Source: CAVDWX01 sp963612735
GTDB lineage: Bacteria; Bacillota_I; Bacilli_A; RFN20; CAG-826
Direction of reading: 5' to 3'
DNA length: 16,629 nt
NCBI GenBank assembly: GCA_963612735.1
Contig: CAVDWX010000014.1
Location: forward strand, 1-16,629
The position numbers and the translations under genes are program-made. Below the pieces are notes generated by a model. It did no database searches. It was not told the origin of the DNA and saw only the letters and a program-made list of their open reading frames with translations. Each line of letters starts with the position of its first letter. Within the stretch, counting starts at the first letter, position 1. This document shows positions 6,755 to 14,631 of this stretch, one piece after another.

Positions 6755-7960
6755 ATGAAAAATATGGTTTACATTCAATCGGGAGGACCGACTTCGGTTA
6801 TCAACTCTTCTTTTTATGGTGCGATTAAAGAAGCGTTCCGCCATCCAAAAGAAATCGATAATGTCTATGGCTCTTTAAACGGTATAGAAGGACTAATTGA
6901 TGATAAATTAATCGATATCGGTCAAGAAGATTGGGATCAAATTGAATTGTTACTTCAAACTCCTGGTTCTATTTTAGGAACGACGAGAATGAAACTTCCA
7001 AAAGATATTCGCGATCCAGTTTATTTAAAAATTATCGAAACATTAAAAAAACATTCCATTAAATATGTCTTCATCAATGGTGGAAATGATTCAATGGATA
7101 CTTGTTATAAGATTTCGACACTTTGCAAAGAATTAAAATTAAATGTTCAAGTTATCGGTGTTCCAAAAACCATCGACAACGATTTAGCATGTACTGATCA
7201 CTCTTTAGGATTTGGTAGTGCTGCGAAATTTGTAATCAATACTGTTAATGCGATTAGCACTGATGCTTGTTGCTTTAAAGTTGGTAAAGTTCATATCGTT
7301 GAAGTTATGGGAAGAAACGCTGGATGGCTTACAGCTTCTACCGATTTATTACCCGATGCTACTAGACCTCATTTAATCTATATCCCTGAAAATCCATTTA
7401 CTGTTGATAAATTCTTAAAGGATTTGAAAAGAGTATATGACCGAGAGGGTTATGCTGTAGTATGTGTATCAGAAGGCATTCATTTTGAAGAACATGATTC
7501 TAGCTCCGCTCGAAAAGATTCATTTGGTCACGCTCAACTTGGAGGTGTCGCTAACGCATTATGTAAGATTGTAGAAGAAAGATTAGATTTACCTACACGC
7601 GCTGTTGAACTTTCTTTAACCCAAAGAGCTTGTCCTTTCTGCATCTCTTTAACCGATCGTCAAGAAGCGATTAGAACCGGAGAAATGGCGGTCGATGCTA
7701 TTTTACAAGGCGAAACTGATAAAATGATTATCTTTAAACGCATTCGACAAAAACCATATCTCACTAATTTTGAATTAGCTCCTTTAAGCGACGTTGCCAA
7801 TACTGAAAGTACTATTCAACCCTATATGATGAGCGATGATACTCGTATGGCGGATTCGTTTAGGGATTATGTTGCTCCTTTAATTGAAGGAGAAATAGAC
7901 GTCGTATATAAAAACGGCATTGCTCAAATGGCAACATTTAAAAAAGTTATGGTGAAATAA
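6755..7960 (+). CDS. pfp: 6-phosphofructokinase, predicted PPi-dependent
   Basis: This 401-residue PFK-family enzyme phosphorylates fructose 6-phosphate at C1 in glycolysis. Two residues known to set the phosphoryl donor indicate PPi rather than ATP. Where ATP-PFKs have GGDGS this protein has GGNDS (109-113, Asp at 112), and where they have PGTIDND it has PKTIDND (137-143, Lys at 138). The Asp/Lys pair is the PPi-PFK signature, and PPi enzymes work reversibly. The base Asp (TIDND) and MGRNAG (185-190, substrate binding) are intact. I place the start at ATG 6755, not the in-frame GTG at 6734: GGAGGA (6744-6749) is well spaced to 6755, and 6734 lies at the predicted transcription start. The stop shares a base with the next start (TAATG), tying the gene to the ATP synthase operon. 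Enzyme family is firm; donor is a strong prediction. Confidence 0.92.
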   Translation: MKNMVYIQSGGPTSVINSSFYGAIKEAFRHPKEIDNVYGSLNGIEGLIDDKLIDIGQEDWDQIELLLQTPGSILGTTRMKLPKDIRDPVYLKIIETLKKHSIKYVFINGGNDSMDTCYKISTLCKELKLNVQVIGVPKTIDNDLACTDHSLGFGSAAKFVINTVNAISTDACCFKVGKVHIVEVMGRNAGWLTASTDLLPDATRPHLIYIPENPFTVDKFLKDLKRVYDREGYAVVCVSEGIHFEEHDSSSARKDSFGHAQLGGVANALCKIVEERLDLPTRAVELSLTQRACPFCISLTDRQEAIRTGEMAVDAILQGETDKMIIFKRIRQKPYLTNFELAPLSDVANTESTIQPYMMSDDTRMADSFRDYVAPLIEGEIDVVYKNGIAQMATFKKVMVK

Positions 7961-8373
7961 TGAAAAAATGGTATCAAAACCTAAATAAATTTTATAAAGT
8001 ATGTCTAGTTTCTAGCCTTGTTTTAGTTTTGATTTTTATATTATTGATACCGTGCTTTTTCTTTAAATTAAAAGAAATTCCATTAGGAGTTTTATTAGGT
8101 ACAGGTATTTCTATTTTCTTTTATTTTTTGCAAGGATTATTTGAGAAAAAAGACTTATTAAAAAATAGCGTTAAATGGGCCATCGTTTTGAATATTGGAC
8201 GTTTTGTTATTTTTGGTGCTTTATTATTTTTTGTGGGTTATTTATATTATTTAATGCACCTCAAAATATTTAATATTTTTGCGGTCGCATTTAGCTATTT
8301 CATACCACTTGTTACGATGTGTCTTATTTTTATGAAAGGAGAAAGAAAATATGGATCTCAAAGCATTCTTTGA
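7960..8373 (+). CDS. AtpI-like four-helix membrane protein
   Basis: This small membrane protein of 137 residues has four predicted spans at roughly 14-35, 41-61, 73-97 and 103-125, short loops and a basic C-terminal tail (MKGERK). It has the position, size and topology of AtpI/UncI, which precedes atpB in many bacteria and assists c-ring assembly or stability. Sequence similarity alone is weak, so the call rests mostly on context. The start codon shares its A with the phosphofructokinase stop and no good ribosome binding site is visible, so translation is probably coupled. Its 3' end overlaps atpB by 23 bases. It could instead be an unrelated lineage-specific membrane protein. Confidence 0.6.
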   Translation: MKKWYQNLNKFYKVCLVSSLVLVLIFILLIPCFFFKLKEIPLGVLLGTGISIFFYFLQGLFEKKDLLKNSVKWAIVLNIGRFVIFGALLFFVGYLYYLMHLKIFNIFAVAFSYFIPLVTMCLIFMKGERKYGSQSIL

Positions 8374-9103
8374 TACCACTCTTGCTCCTGAAATATTCTC
8401 ATCTCTCTGTGTGGTTTTGATTTTGTGCATTTTTGCCATCATCATTTTTATTAAAGCAAAACACGCTGACCCTCTTAAAAAACCAAAAGGGATTTTATTT
8501 GTCGCTGAAACATTAGTTAATTTATTCGATGGTTTAGTGGATGATTTGATGGGACCTCAATTTAAGGGCTTTGGTGGATTTATCATGGCTATCGCCTGTT
8601 ATTTATTCATCTCCTTTATTTGGGGGTTAACAGGACTTCCTTCTCCTACTGCTTATCTTGCGGTCCCTTTATCATTAGGATTAGTGACCTTTACCATGAT
8701 TCATGCGACTAGCGTTAAATATACAAAATGGGGATATTTTAAAAGATATATTGATCCATTCCCGGTTTTTTTACCAATCAACTTGATATCGATGTGGGCA
8801 CCTTTATTATCATTAACGATGCGTTTATTTGGTAATGCCCTTGCGGGAATGACTTTGATGTCGATTATTTATTACGGCGTTGAAAATTTATCTGGTTTAG
8901 TGTTTTCATTTATCGATGGATGGGCAAAATATGTGATATTACCACCCTTTTTAACCCCTCTATTACATTGTTATTTTGATTTATTTTCAGGACTTATTCA
9001 AACGACTGTTTTTATCTTCTTATCGATGATATTCATTTCGAATGAAGCTCCTGAAATGGAAGATACAGTAAAGATTCAAAGAAAGGAGGAAGCTATTATA
9101 TGA
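8351..9103 (+). CDS. atpB: F-type ATP synthase F0 subunit a
   Basis: The 250-residue stator channel protein carries ions to and from the c-ring. The essential arginine is R158 in LTMRLFGNALAG, equivalent to E. coli R210, and Q217 in GLIQTTVF matches E. coli Q252. Several hydrophobic spans are visible (about 17-36, 75-95, 102-120, 141-177, 195-230). The E. coli E219 position is methionine (M167) while the H245 position is acidic (D210), a swap of the polar channel group between helices that is also seen in other lineages. AAAGGAG (8335-8341) supports the ATG at 8351, inside the end of the atpI-like gene. Its stop overlaps the atpE start as ATGA. Protein call is firm; whether the half-channels carry H+ or Na+ must be judged with the c subunit. 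Confidence 0.95.
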   Translation: MDLKAFFDTTLAPEIFSSLCVVLILCIFAIIIFIKAKHADPLKKPKGILFVAETLVNLFDGLVDDLMGPQFKGFGGFIMAIACYLFISFIWGLTGLPSPTAYLAVPLSLGLVTFTMIHATSVKYTKWGYFKRYIDPFPVFLPINLISMWAPLLSLTMRLFGNALAGMTLMSIIYYGVENLSGLVFSFIDGWAKYVILPPFLTPLLHCYFDLFSGLIQTTVFIFLSMIFISNEAPEMEDTVKIQRKEEAII

Positions 9104-9315
9104 CACCAGCATTTTGTGCAGCATTAACTATGTTCTGTGTTACTCCTAGCGCAATCGGCGAAGCTTGGGTTTGCGTTCATACAGTGGACGGCATTTCTCG
9201 TAATCCTGATGCGTACGGTAAATTAAGAACTAATATGATTTTAGCGTGTGCCCTAGTGGAAACGACCGCTATTTATTCATTATTAATCGCTATTTTATGT
9301 TTATTTGTTGCTTAA
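9100..9315 (+). CDS. atpE: F-type ATP synthase F0 subunit c, two-carboxylate (Na+-type?) ion site
   Basis: This 71-residue hairpin forms the rotor ring. Two membrane helices flank the polar loop SRNPDA (33-38; RQPEA in relatives). The ion-carrying glutamate is E54 in ALVETTAIYS, which closely follows the Na+-type motif AIAESTGIYS of Ilyobacter: T55 sits at the Ser66 place and Y59 at the Tyr70 place. Counting back 13 residues from the loop Arg (R34) gives E21 where Ilyobacter has Q32 and Bacillus has Asn. A Glu here with the outer-helix Glu is the two-carboxylate Na+ site described for Fusobacterium nucleatum. The usual inner-helix glycine ladder is degenerate (V14, P16, A18, G20, A22). The start is sure: AAAGGAGG (9082-9089) precedes it and no other start lies in frame nearby. 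Identity is firm; ion choice is inference. Confidence 0.95.
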   Translation: MTPAFCAALTMFCVTPSAIGEAWVCVHTVDGISRNPDAYGKLRTNMILACALVETTAIYSLLIAILCLFVA

Positions 9316-9332
9316 TAAGGAGGACGTGAACA

Positions 9333-9884
9333 ATGTTAAATTCGCTTTGGGTAATCTTTGATAATACTCCAAGTTTACCTAACAAAGATGATTACATTAG
9401 TAAAATTATCCCTAACTGGGTTTCTTTTACTGCACAACTCGGTGCTCTCATCGTCCTCATTATTATGATTATTGTTTTCGCTTATAAACCAGTGAAGAAG
9501 ATAATCCAAAAAAGGCAAGATTACATTGAAAGCAATATTCATGATGCGGAAGTGAATAACGCTACTGCCCATGAAAACGCTTTGAAATCAGAAGAAATGG
9601 TTTTAGCGAGTAAACGTGAAGCCGCTTCAATTATTCAAAACGCCACTAATCAAGCTCTTTTAGAACGAAATAAAATCATCGAAGAAACTAATGCCTTGGT
9701 CATCAAGATGAAAAATGAAGCAGAAACAGACATTGCTTCTTCTCAAGCAGAAGCTTTAGAAAATATTAGAAAAGAAATGATTTCGATCGCTTTAGATGCT
9801 TCAAAAGAAGTTTTAGGAAGAGAAATTAATGAAGTGGATAACACTCGATTAATTGAAGATTTTATTAAGGAAACTAGTAATTAA
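9333..9884 (+). CDS. atpF: F-type ATP synthase F0 subunit b
   Basis: This peripheral-stalk protein of 183 residues joins F0 to F1. An N-terminal stretch of about 30 residues outside the membrane is followed by one span (about 31-51, AQLGALIVLIIMIIVFAYKP), then a long charged helix rich in Glu, Lys and Ala typical of the b dimer, reaching to about 155. The final segment (EVLGREINEVDNTRLIEDFI) matches the delta-binding end of b subunits. Unlike many Mycoplasma b subunits, it has no lipobox cysteine. The longer N-terminal lead before the span resembles low-GC Gram-positive forms. A strong AAGGAGG (9317-9323) starts just after the atpE stop and sets the ATG at 9333; a stronger site here suits the need for b relative to neighbouring genes. 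Confidence 0.93.
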   Translation: MLNSLWVIFDNTPSLPNKDDYISKIIPNWVSFTAQLGALIVLIIMIIVFAYKPVKKIIQKRQDYIESNIHDAEVNNATAHENALKSEEMVLASKREAASIIQNATNQALLERNKIIEETNALVIKMKNEAETDIASSQAEALENIRKEMISIALDASKEVLGREINEVDNTRLIEDFIKETSN

Positions 9885-9886
9885 GT

Positions 9887-10432
9887 ATGAATGAGTTAGC
9901 TTCACGATACGCTTTAGCGCTTTATAACCTTTCTCTTGAAGAAGATAGGGTTTTGGAATATCAAGAGCAAATCAAAGTCCTCATCAAGGTCATTAAAGAT
10001 AATATAGATATTTTAAATGTACTAGATAGCGACTTTATGACTTTAAAGGGAAGAGAAGCAATTGTTGATCATGTTTTTAAAAATGTCGATAAAAGCATTA
10101 TTAATTTTATAAAAGTCATCATTAATAACAATCGAAGTTTGCATTTGCTTGATATATTCTATGCTTTCAATTCCTTATGCAATGAATATCGTGGAGTAAA
10201 AGAAGGACTTGTTTATTCGACGAGTCCGCTTAATGAAAAAGAATTAGCTTTAATTAGCGAAACAATCGCTAAAAAAGAAGGAGTTTCTCTCGAACTCAAA
10301 AATGAAATTGATCCAACCTTAATTGGTGGTGTCAAAGTGGTGGTTAAAGACCACATCTATGATGGAAGCGTCAAATTTCATATCGAGAGTATGAAAAATA
10401 GCCTCTTAAAAAAGGAGGAGGGTAACTTATGA
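9887..10432 (+). CDS. atpH: F-type ATP synthase F1 subunit delta (OSCP)
   Basis: This 181-residue OSCP/delta protein links the b stalk to the top of the alpha/beta hexamer. The N-terminal helical domain begins ASRYALALYNLSLEED (5-20), the usual family opening. The C-terminal domain carries the conserved DPTLIGGVKVVV (142-153) and ends with a helix (VKFHIESMKNSLL). The ATG lies 2 bases after the atpF stop. The nearest Shine-Dalgarno-like sequence, AAGGAA (9867-9872), is rather far upstream, so translation may depend on coupling to atpF. The end overlaps the atpA start by 4 bases (ATGA). Delta subunits diverge quickly, so the identity rests on both the motifs and the operon position, and is secure. 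Confidence 0.92.
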   Translation: MNELASRYALALYNLSLEEDRVLEYQEQIKVLIKVIKDNIDILNVLDSDFMTLKGREAIVDHVFKNVDKSIINFIKVIINNNRSLHLLDIFYAFNSLCNEYRGVKEGLVYSTSPLNEKELALISETIAKKEGVSLELKNEIDPTLIGGVKVVVKDHIYDGSVKFHIESMKNSLLKKEEGNL

Positions 10433-11949
10433 AAATCAACGCCAATGAAATAAGCGCTCTAATTAAAGAGCAAATTAAAAATTATGAGAAAAAAATCGAT
10501 AGTAGCGACGTTGGAACGGTTGTTACTGTTGGAGATGGAATTGCTCTCATATATGGATTAGATGAAGCTATGTTAGGTGAACTTTTACTTTTCCCTAATG
10601 ATGTTTACGGCTTAGTCATGAATCTAGAAAGTGAACACGTTGGAGCGGTTTTGTTAGGCGATGATACATTAGTTAAAGAAGGCGACAAAGTTAAAAGAAC
10701 GAAACGCGTCATGGAAGTTCCAGTTGGCGATGCCTTATTAGGTAGAGTTGTTAACGCTATTGGTCAGCCAATCGATGGATTAGGTGAAATTAAATGCACT
10801 TCCTCCCGTCCTATTGAAAAGATTGCCCCTGGAGTTATTACTCGACAATCAGTGGACACCTCTTTAGCTACTGGTATTACTATGATTGACGCTATTACAC
10901 CAATCGGAAGAGGACAAAGAGAATTAATTATTGGCGATCGACAAACTGGTAAAACCGCTATTGCTATCGATACCATTATTAATCAAAAAGGAAAAGATGT
11001 GATATGCGTTTATGTGGCAATCGGTCAAAAGAATAGTACAGTGGCGCAAATCGTTGATAAACTCAAGAATTTTGGAGCTTTAGATTACACTGTTATCGTT
11101 TCAGCTTCAGCCAGCGAACCTTCCCCACTTTTATATGTCGCACCTTATGCTGGATGTGCGATGGCAGAAGAGTGGATGGCTAAGGGCAAGGATGTTTTAA
11201 TCGTCTATGATGATTTAAGTAAACACGCTGTGGCTTATCGAACTTTGTCATTATTATTAAAACGTTCACCAGGAAGAGAAGCTTATCCTGGAGATGTCTT
11301 TTATTTACATTCGCGTTTATTAGAAAGAGCGTGCAAACTCTCTAAAGAATATGGTGGTGGATCTATTACCGCTTTACCAATAGTGGAGACGCAATCAGGA
11401 GATATTTCCGCTTATATTCCTACGAATGTCATCTCTATTACAGATGGGCAAATATTCTTAGTCACTGACTTATTCAATGCAGGTCAAAGACCAGCAATTG
11501 ATGCTGGTTTATCAGTGTCTCGAGTTGGAGGAGATGCTCAAACTAAAGCGATGAAGCAAGTGGCGAGAAGCTTAAAAATTGAATTAGCGAACTTTGAAGA
11601 AATGAAGTCATTCTCTCAATTTGGTAGCGATTTAGATGCTTCAACTTTAAAAATACTTAATCACGGTGAAGTTTTACTCCAAGTTTTAAAGCAAAAGCAA
11701 TATGAGCCTTATCCATTAGATAAACAGGTCTTCATTCTTTTTATGGCTAAATATTTATATTTGGATGATTTAGCTAAAGATAAGATTCCTTTAGTCTTAT
11801 CTAAAGCATATGAATATGCCAAATCCACCCATAAAGAGATTTTAGACTCGATTTTAGAAAATAAAGAAATCAGTGAAGATAACGAAACTGCTTTACACGC
11901 TGTTATCACTGAATTCTTAAAGATGTATAAAGAAGAATTTGTTAAATAA
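10429..11949 (+). CDS. atpA: F-type ATP synthase F1 subunit alpha
   Basis: The 506-residue regulatory nucleotide-binding subunit alternates with beta in the F1 hexamer. Residues 1-95 hold the N-terminal helix and beta-barrel, with the P-loop domain following. Walker A is GDRQTGKT (169-176), and the arginine finger that reaches the beta active site is R365 in SVSRVGGDAQ. The DELSD-free C-terminal helical domain is complete and ends TEFLKMYKEEF. Length is that of a full alpha subunit with no gap or frameshift. AAAGGAGG (10411-10418) gives it one of the strongest initiation sites in the operon despite the 4-base overlap with atpH. The atpG start follows the stop by 2 bases. Confidence 0.98.
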   Translation: MKINANEISALIKEQIKNYEKKIDSSDVGTVVTVGDGIALIYGLDEAMLGELLLFPNDVYGLVMNLESEHVGAVLLGDDTLVKEGDKVKRTKRVMEVPVGDALLGRVVNAIGQPIDGLGEIKCTSSRPIEKIAPGVITRQSVDTSLATGITMIDAITPIGRGQRELIIGDRQTGKTAIAIDTIINQKGKDVICVYVAIGQKNSTVAQIVDKLKNFGALDYTVIVSASASEPSPLLYVAPYAGCAMAEEWMAKGKDVLIVYDDLSKHAVAYRTLSLLLKRSPGREAYPGDVFYLHSRLLERACKLSKEYGGGSITALPIVETQSGDISAYIPTNVISITDGQIFLVTDLFNAGQRPAIDAGLSVSRVGGDAQTKAMKQVARSLKIELANFEEMKSFSQFGSDLDASTLKILNHGEVLLQVLKQKQYEPYPLDKQVFILFMAKYLYLDDLAKDKIPLVLSKAYEYAKSTHKEILDSILENKEISEDNETALHAVITEFLKMYKEEFVK

Positions 11950-11951
11950 AT

Positions 11952-12791
11952 ATGTCACAAGATACCATCAAAATTAAAAAAAGAATCAAATCGGTGACGG
12001 GAGCGTATAAAGTTACCAGTGCGATGAAACTTGTTTCCACTGTTAAATTGAAGAAATGGAAAAACAAGATGATTGCTAATAACTTATATAACAGCGAGCT
12101 TCAAGAAGTCGTCAATTTGCTTTTGAGGTGTTCTAAAAACGTCAATTCTCCTTTTACTAAAGAAAATAAAAGTGAAAAGCGTTTATTCATCATTATTTCT
12201 TCGACATTAGGATTATGCGGTTCATACAATATCAACATTTTTAAAGAAGCGGATGTTTTATTAAAAAAAGAAGATTCCGTCATCATTTTAGGAAAAAAAG
12301 GAATTGCTCATTTCTCAAATGAAATGTTTGATAAGATTGAGGGCTTTGATGATAATAAGGATTTATTAGAAAAGGATTTAGTTAATAATTTGTCTAATTT
12401 TGTTTTGTCTTCTTATATAGAAGGAAAATTCAGTTCTATTCATATTATTTATTCTAAATATCGCAATTCTTTAGCTTTTATTCCGACCTCTTATCAAATA
12501 CTTCCTTTGGGAAATAATGATAATAAGGAAATAGACTTCCCACCAATATTTGAACCAAGTAAAGAAAAATTAATCGAAACATTAATACCTATTTATGTCG
12601 AAAAAACTATTTATAGCAAATTATTAGAAAGCGAAGTCAGCGAGCAAGCTTCTCGAAGTAACGCTATGGAAAACGCCACAAATAACGCTAAAGAATTATT
12701 AGATAATTTAAAAATCGAATTCAATAAAGCTCGTCAAAGCGCGATTACTCAAGAAATCATTGAAATTGTGGCTGCATCAAAAGCTGTTTAA
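11952..12791 (+). CDS. atpG: F-type ATP synthase F1 subunit gamma
   Basis: This 279-residue central shaft protein rotates within the alpha/beta hexamer. The N-terminal helix KKRIKSVTGAYKVTSAMKLV (9-28) and the C-terminal helix ARQSAITQEIIEIVAASKAV (260-279) form the coiled coil and both match the family. The conserved turn GLCGSYN is at 87-93. The middle Rossmann-like part diverges more, which is normal for gamma. The start at 11952 has only a weak purine-rich site ahead (AAGAAGAA in the end of atpA), suggesting coupling to atpA. The atpD ribosome binding site overlaps its stop codon. Confidence 0.95.
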   Translation: MSQDTIKIKKRIKSVTGAYKVTSAMKLVSTVKLKKWKNKMIANNLYNSELQEVVNLLLRCSKNVNSPFTKENKSEKRLFIIISSTLGLCGSYNINIFKEADVLLKKEDSVIILGKKGIAHFSNEMFDKIEGFDDNKDLLEKDLVNNLSNFVLSSYIEGKFSSIHIIYSKYRNSLAFIPTSYQILPLGNNDNKEIDFPPIFEPSKEKLIETLIPIYVEKTIYSKLLESEVSEQASRSNAMENATNNAKELLDNLKIEFNKARQSAITQEIIEIVAASKAV

Positions 12792-12803
12792 GGAGGAATT
12801 ATT

Positions 12804-14216
12804 ATGTCAGAAAAGTTATTAGTTAAAGGTAAAGTGGTCCAAGTAGTGGGACCAATTGTCGATGTTAAATTTTTAAATACACACTTACCCGAATTATTAA
12901 CAGCTCTATACATCAAACTTAAAGATGGAACTAATTTAGTTTGCGAAGTTGCTCAACATATCGGTGATGATATCGTTAGAAGCGTCGCTATGGGACCAAC
13001 CGAAGGCTTAGTAAGAGGGATGGAAGTCATTGCTACTTTAAAGCCTATTGAAGTTCCAGTTGGAAGAGTAACGCTTGGAAGAATGTTTAACGTCTTAGGT
13101 GAAACAATCGACGGACTTGATGATAATGATTTAAAAAACGCTCGAAGAATGTCAATTCATCGAAATCCTCCTAAATTTAAGGATCAATCTGTCAAAACTG
13201 ATATTTTTGAAACCGGTATTAAAGTCATCGACTTACTTTGCCCCTATGTAAGAGGTGGAAAAATCGGTCTATTTGGAGGGGCGGGAGTTGGAAAAACCGT
13301 TCTCATCCAAGAATTGATGAATAATATCGCTCATGAAAAAGGTGGCATTTCTGTCTTTGCGGGTGTAGGTGAAAGAAGCCGCGAAGGTAATGATTTATAT
13401 AACGAAATGAAAGAAAGTGGAGTTTTAAGCAGCACTGCCCTTATATTTGGTCAAATGAATGAACCTCCAGGAGCGAGAATGAGAGTGGGCTTATCCGCTT
13501 TAACTATGGCGGAATATTTTAGAGACTACGAGCACACTGATGTTTTGTTATTTATCGATAACATCTTTAGATTTACTCAAGCTGGTAGTGAAGTGTCCGC
13601 TTTGCTTGGTCGTATGCCAAGCGCGGTTGGTTATCAGCCAACCTTAGCCACTGAAATGGGACAATTGCAAGAAAGAATTACTTCCACTAAAGATGGTTCT
13701 ATTACTTCTGTTCAAGCAATTTATGTTCCCGCTGACGATTTAACTGATCCCGCTCCTGCTACAGCATTCTCTCATCTCGATGCTAAAACAGTTCTTGATA
13801 GAGCAACTTCTGCTTTAGGCATTTATCCCGCAGTTGATCCACTTAATTCGACGAGTACTGCTCTTGAACCTTCTATTGTCGGAGAAGAACATTATGACGT
13901 GGCAAGAAGAGTTATAGAAATACTTGAAAGATATAAAGAATTATCCGATATCATTGCTATTTTAGGTATGGACGAATTATCTGATGAAGATAAAAAAGTG
14001 GTGGAAAGAGCGAGAAGAATTCGTAATTTCTTATCTCAGCCCTTCCATGTTGCTACACATTTTAACGGCATTGATGGAATCTTTGTTAAAAGAGAAGACA
14101 CTGTCAGAAGCTTTAAGGCTATTTTAGACGGAGAAGTCGATGATTTACCTGAAGCGGCGTTTCTTTATGTCGGCACTATTGAAGATGCTAAGAAAAAAGC
14201 GGAGACACTTAAATAA
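12804..14216 (+). CDS. atpD: F-type ATP synthase F1 subunit beta (catalytic)
   Basis: This 470-residue catalytic subunit makes ATP from ADP and phosphate. Walker A is GGAGVGKT (158-165). The segment GVGERSREGNDLY (188-200) holds the catalytic glutamate E190, and LLFIDNIFRFTQAG (248-261) is the Walker B strand with D252. The DELSDED loop (390-396), which contacts gamma and sets coupling, is intact, as is LGIYPAVDPL (338-347). The following family motif LDSTSR reads LNSTST here, a small departure. AAGGAGGA (12790-12797), overlapping the atpG stop, is a near-perfect ribosome binding site. The stop shares one base with the atpC start (TAATG). Full length and highly conserved; call certain. Confidence 0.99.
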   Translation: MSEKLLVKGKVVQVVGPIVDVKFLNTHLPELLTALYIKLKDGTNLVCEVAQHIGDDIVRSVAMGPTEGLVRGMEVIATLKPIEVPVGRVTLGRMFNVLGETIDGLDDNDLKNARRMSIHRNPPKFKDQSVKTDIFETGIKVIDLLCPYVRGGKIGLFGGAGVGKTVLIQELMNNIAHEKGGISVFAGVGERSREGNDLYNEMKESGVLSSTALIFGQMNEPPGARMRVGLSALTMAEYFRDYEHTDVLLFIDNIFRFTQAGSEVSALLGRMPSAVGYQPTLATEMGQLQERITSTKDGSITSVQAIYVPADDLTDPAPATAFSHLDAKTVLDRATSALGIYPAVDPLNSTSTALEPSIVGEEHYDVARRVIEILERYKELSDIIAILGMDELSDEDKKVVERARRIRNFLSQPFHVATHFNGIDGIFVKREDTVRSFKAILDGEVDDLPEAAFLYVGTIEDAKKKAETLK

Positions 14217-14620
14217 TGAATAAATATATTCATTTATATATCTATACTTCTAATGGCAAATATTATGATGATTACATTTCTTTTTTAAGTGTAAAGTCAT
14301 CTACATATTTACTCGGTATTTATCCTAATCACGCTCCTTTAATTACCACATTAGATATCTCGATGATGGTCATTAGAAAAGATGAACAAGAAAATGTCTA
14401 CGCTATTTCTGGTGGGGTAATGAATATTAAAGAAAATGGAACGATATCTTTAATCCTTAATTCCATTGAAAGAAAAGATGAAATCGATATTGACCGTGCC
14501 CTTGAAGCTAAATCAAGAGCGGAAAAGCGTTTATTAGATAAGGATGAAAATACTTCCATCGTGAGAGCAAAAACAGCATTACTAAGAGCGCTTAATCGCA
14601 TTAATATCGCTAATAACTAA
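14216..14620 (+). CDS. atpC: F-type ATP synthase F1 subunit epsilon
   Basis: This 134-residue epsilon subunit sits at the foot of the shaft, couples gamma to the c-ring and can inhibit ATP hydrolysis. The N-terminal beta-sandwich shows GIYPNHAPLITTL (34-46) and AISGGVMNI (63-71), the two hallmark stretches. The C-terminal helical pair begins EIDIDRALEAKSRAEKRL (88-105) and is complete, so an inhibitory hairpin is possible. The first part is lysine/tyrosine rich and less conserved. The start overlaps the atpD stop; a GGAG about 10 bases inside atpD may serve as binding site. It is the last gene of the operon and ends 11 bases from the convergent lipoprotein gene. Confidence 0.93.
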   Translation: MNKYIHLYIYTSNGKYYDDYISFLSVKSSTYLLGIYPNHAPLITTLDISMMVIRKDEQENVYAISGGVMNIKENGTISLILNSIERKDEIDIDRALEAKSRAEKRLLDKDENTSIVRAKTALLRALNRINIANN

Positions 14621-14631
14621 ATGATGATTAA

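Noticed and set aside
8251..8445. Minus-strand open frame across the atpI-like/atpB overlap
   Set aside because: The plus strand here has two well-supported genes and an AAAGGAG site for atpB; the minus frame has no start signal or motif.
10764..10976. Minus-strand open frame within atpA, and similar ones within mrp, atpF, atpG and atpC
   Set aside because: All lie opposite strongly conserved plus-strand genes, have no ribosome binding site and encode no recognisable motifs; they are shadows of the real frame.
7960..14620. N-ATPase or otherwise horizontally acquired Na+ ATPase operon
   Set aside because: Gene order (I, B, E, F, H, A, G, D, C) is that of the housekeeping F-ATPase, delta is present, and base composition and initiation sites match the neighbouring genes. 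Only the c-site chemistry suggests Na+.
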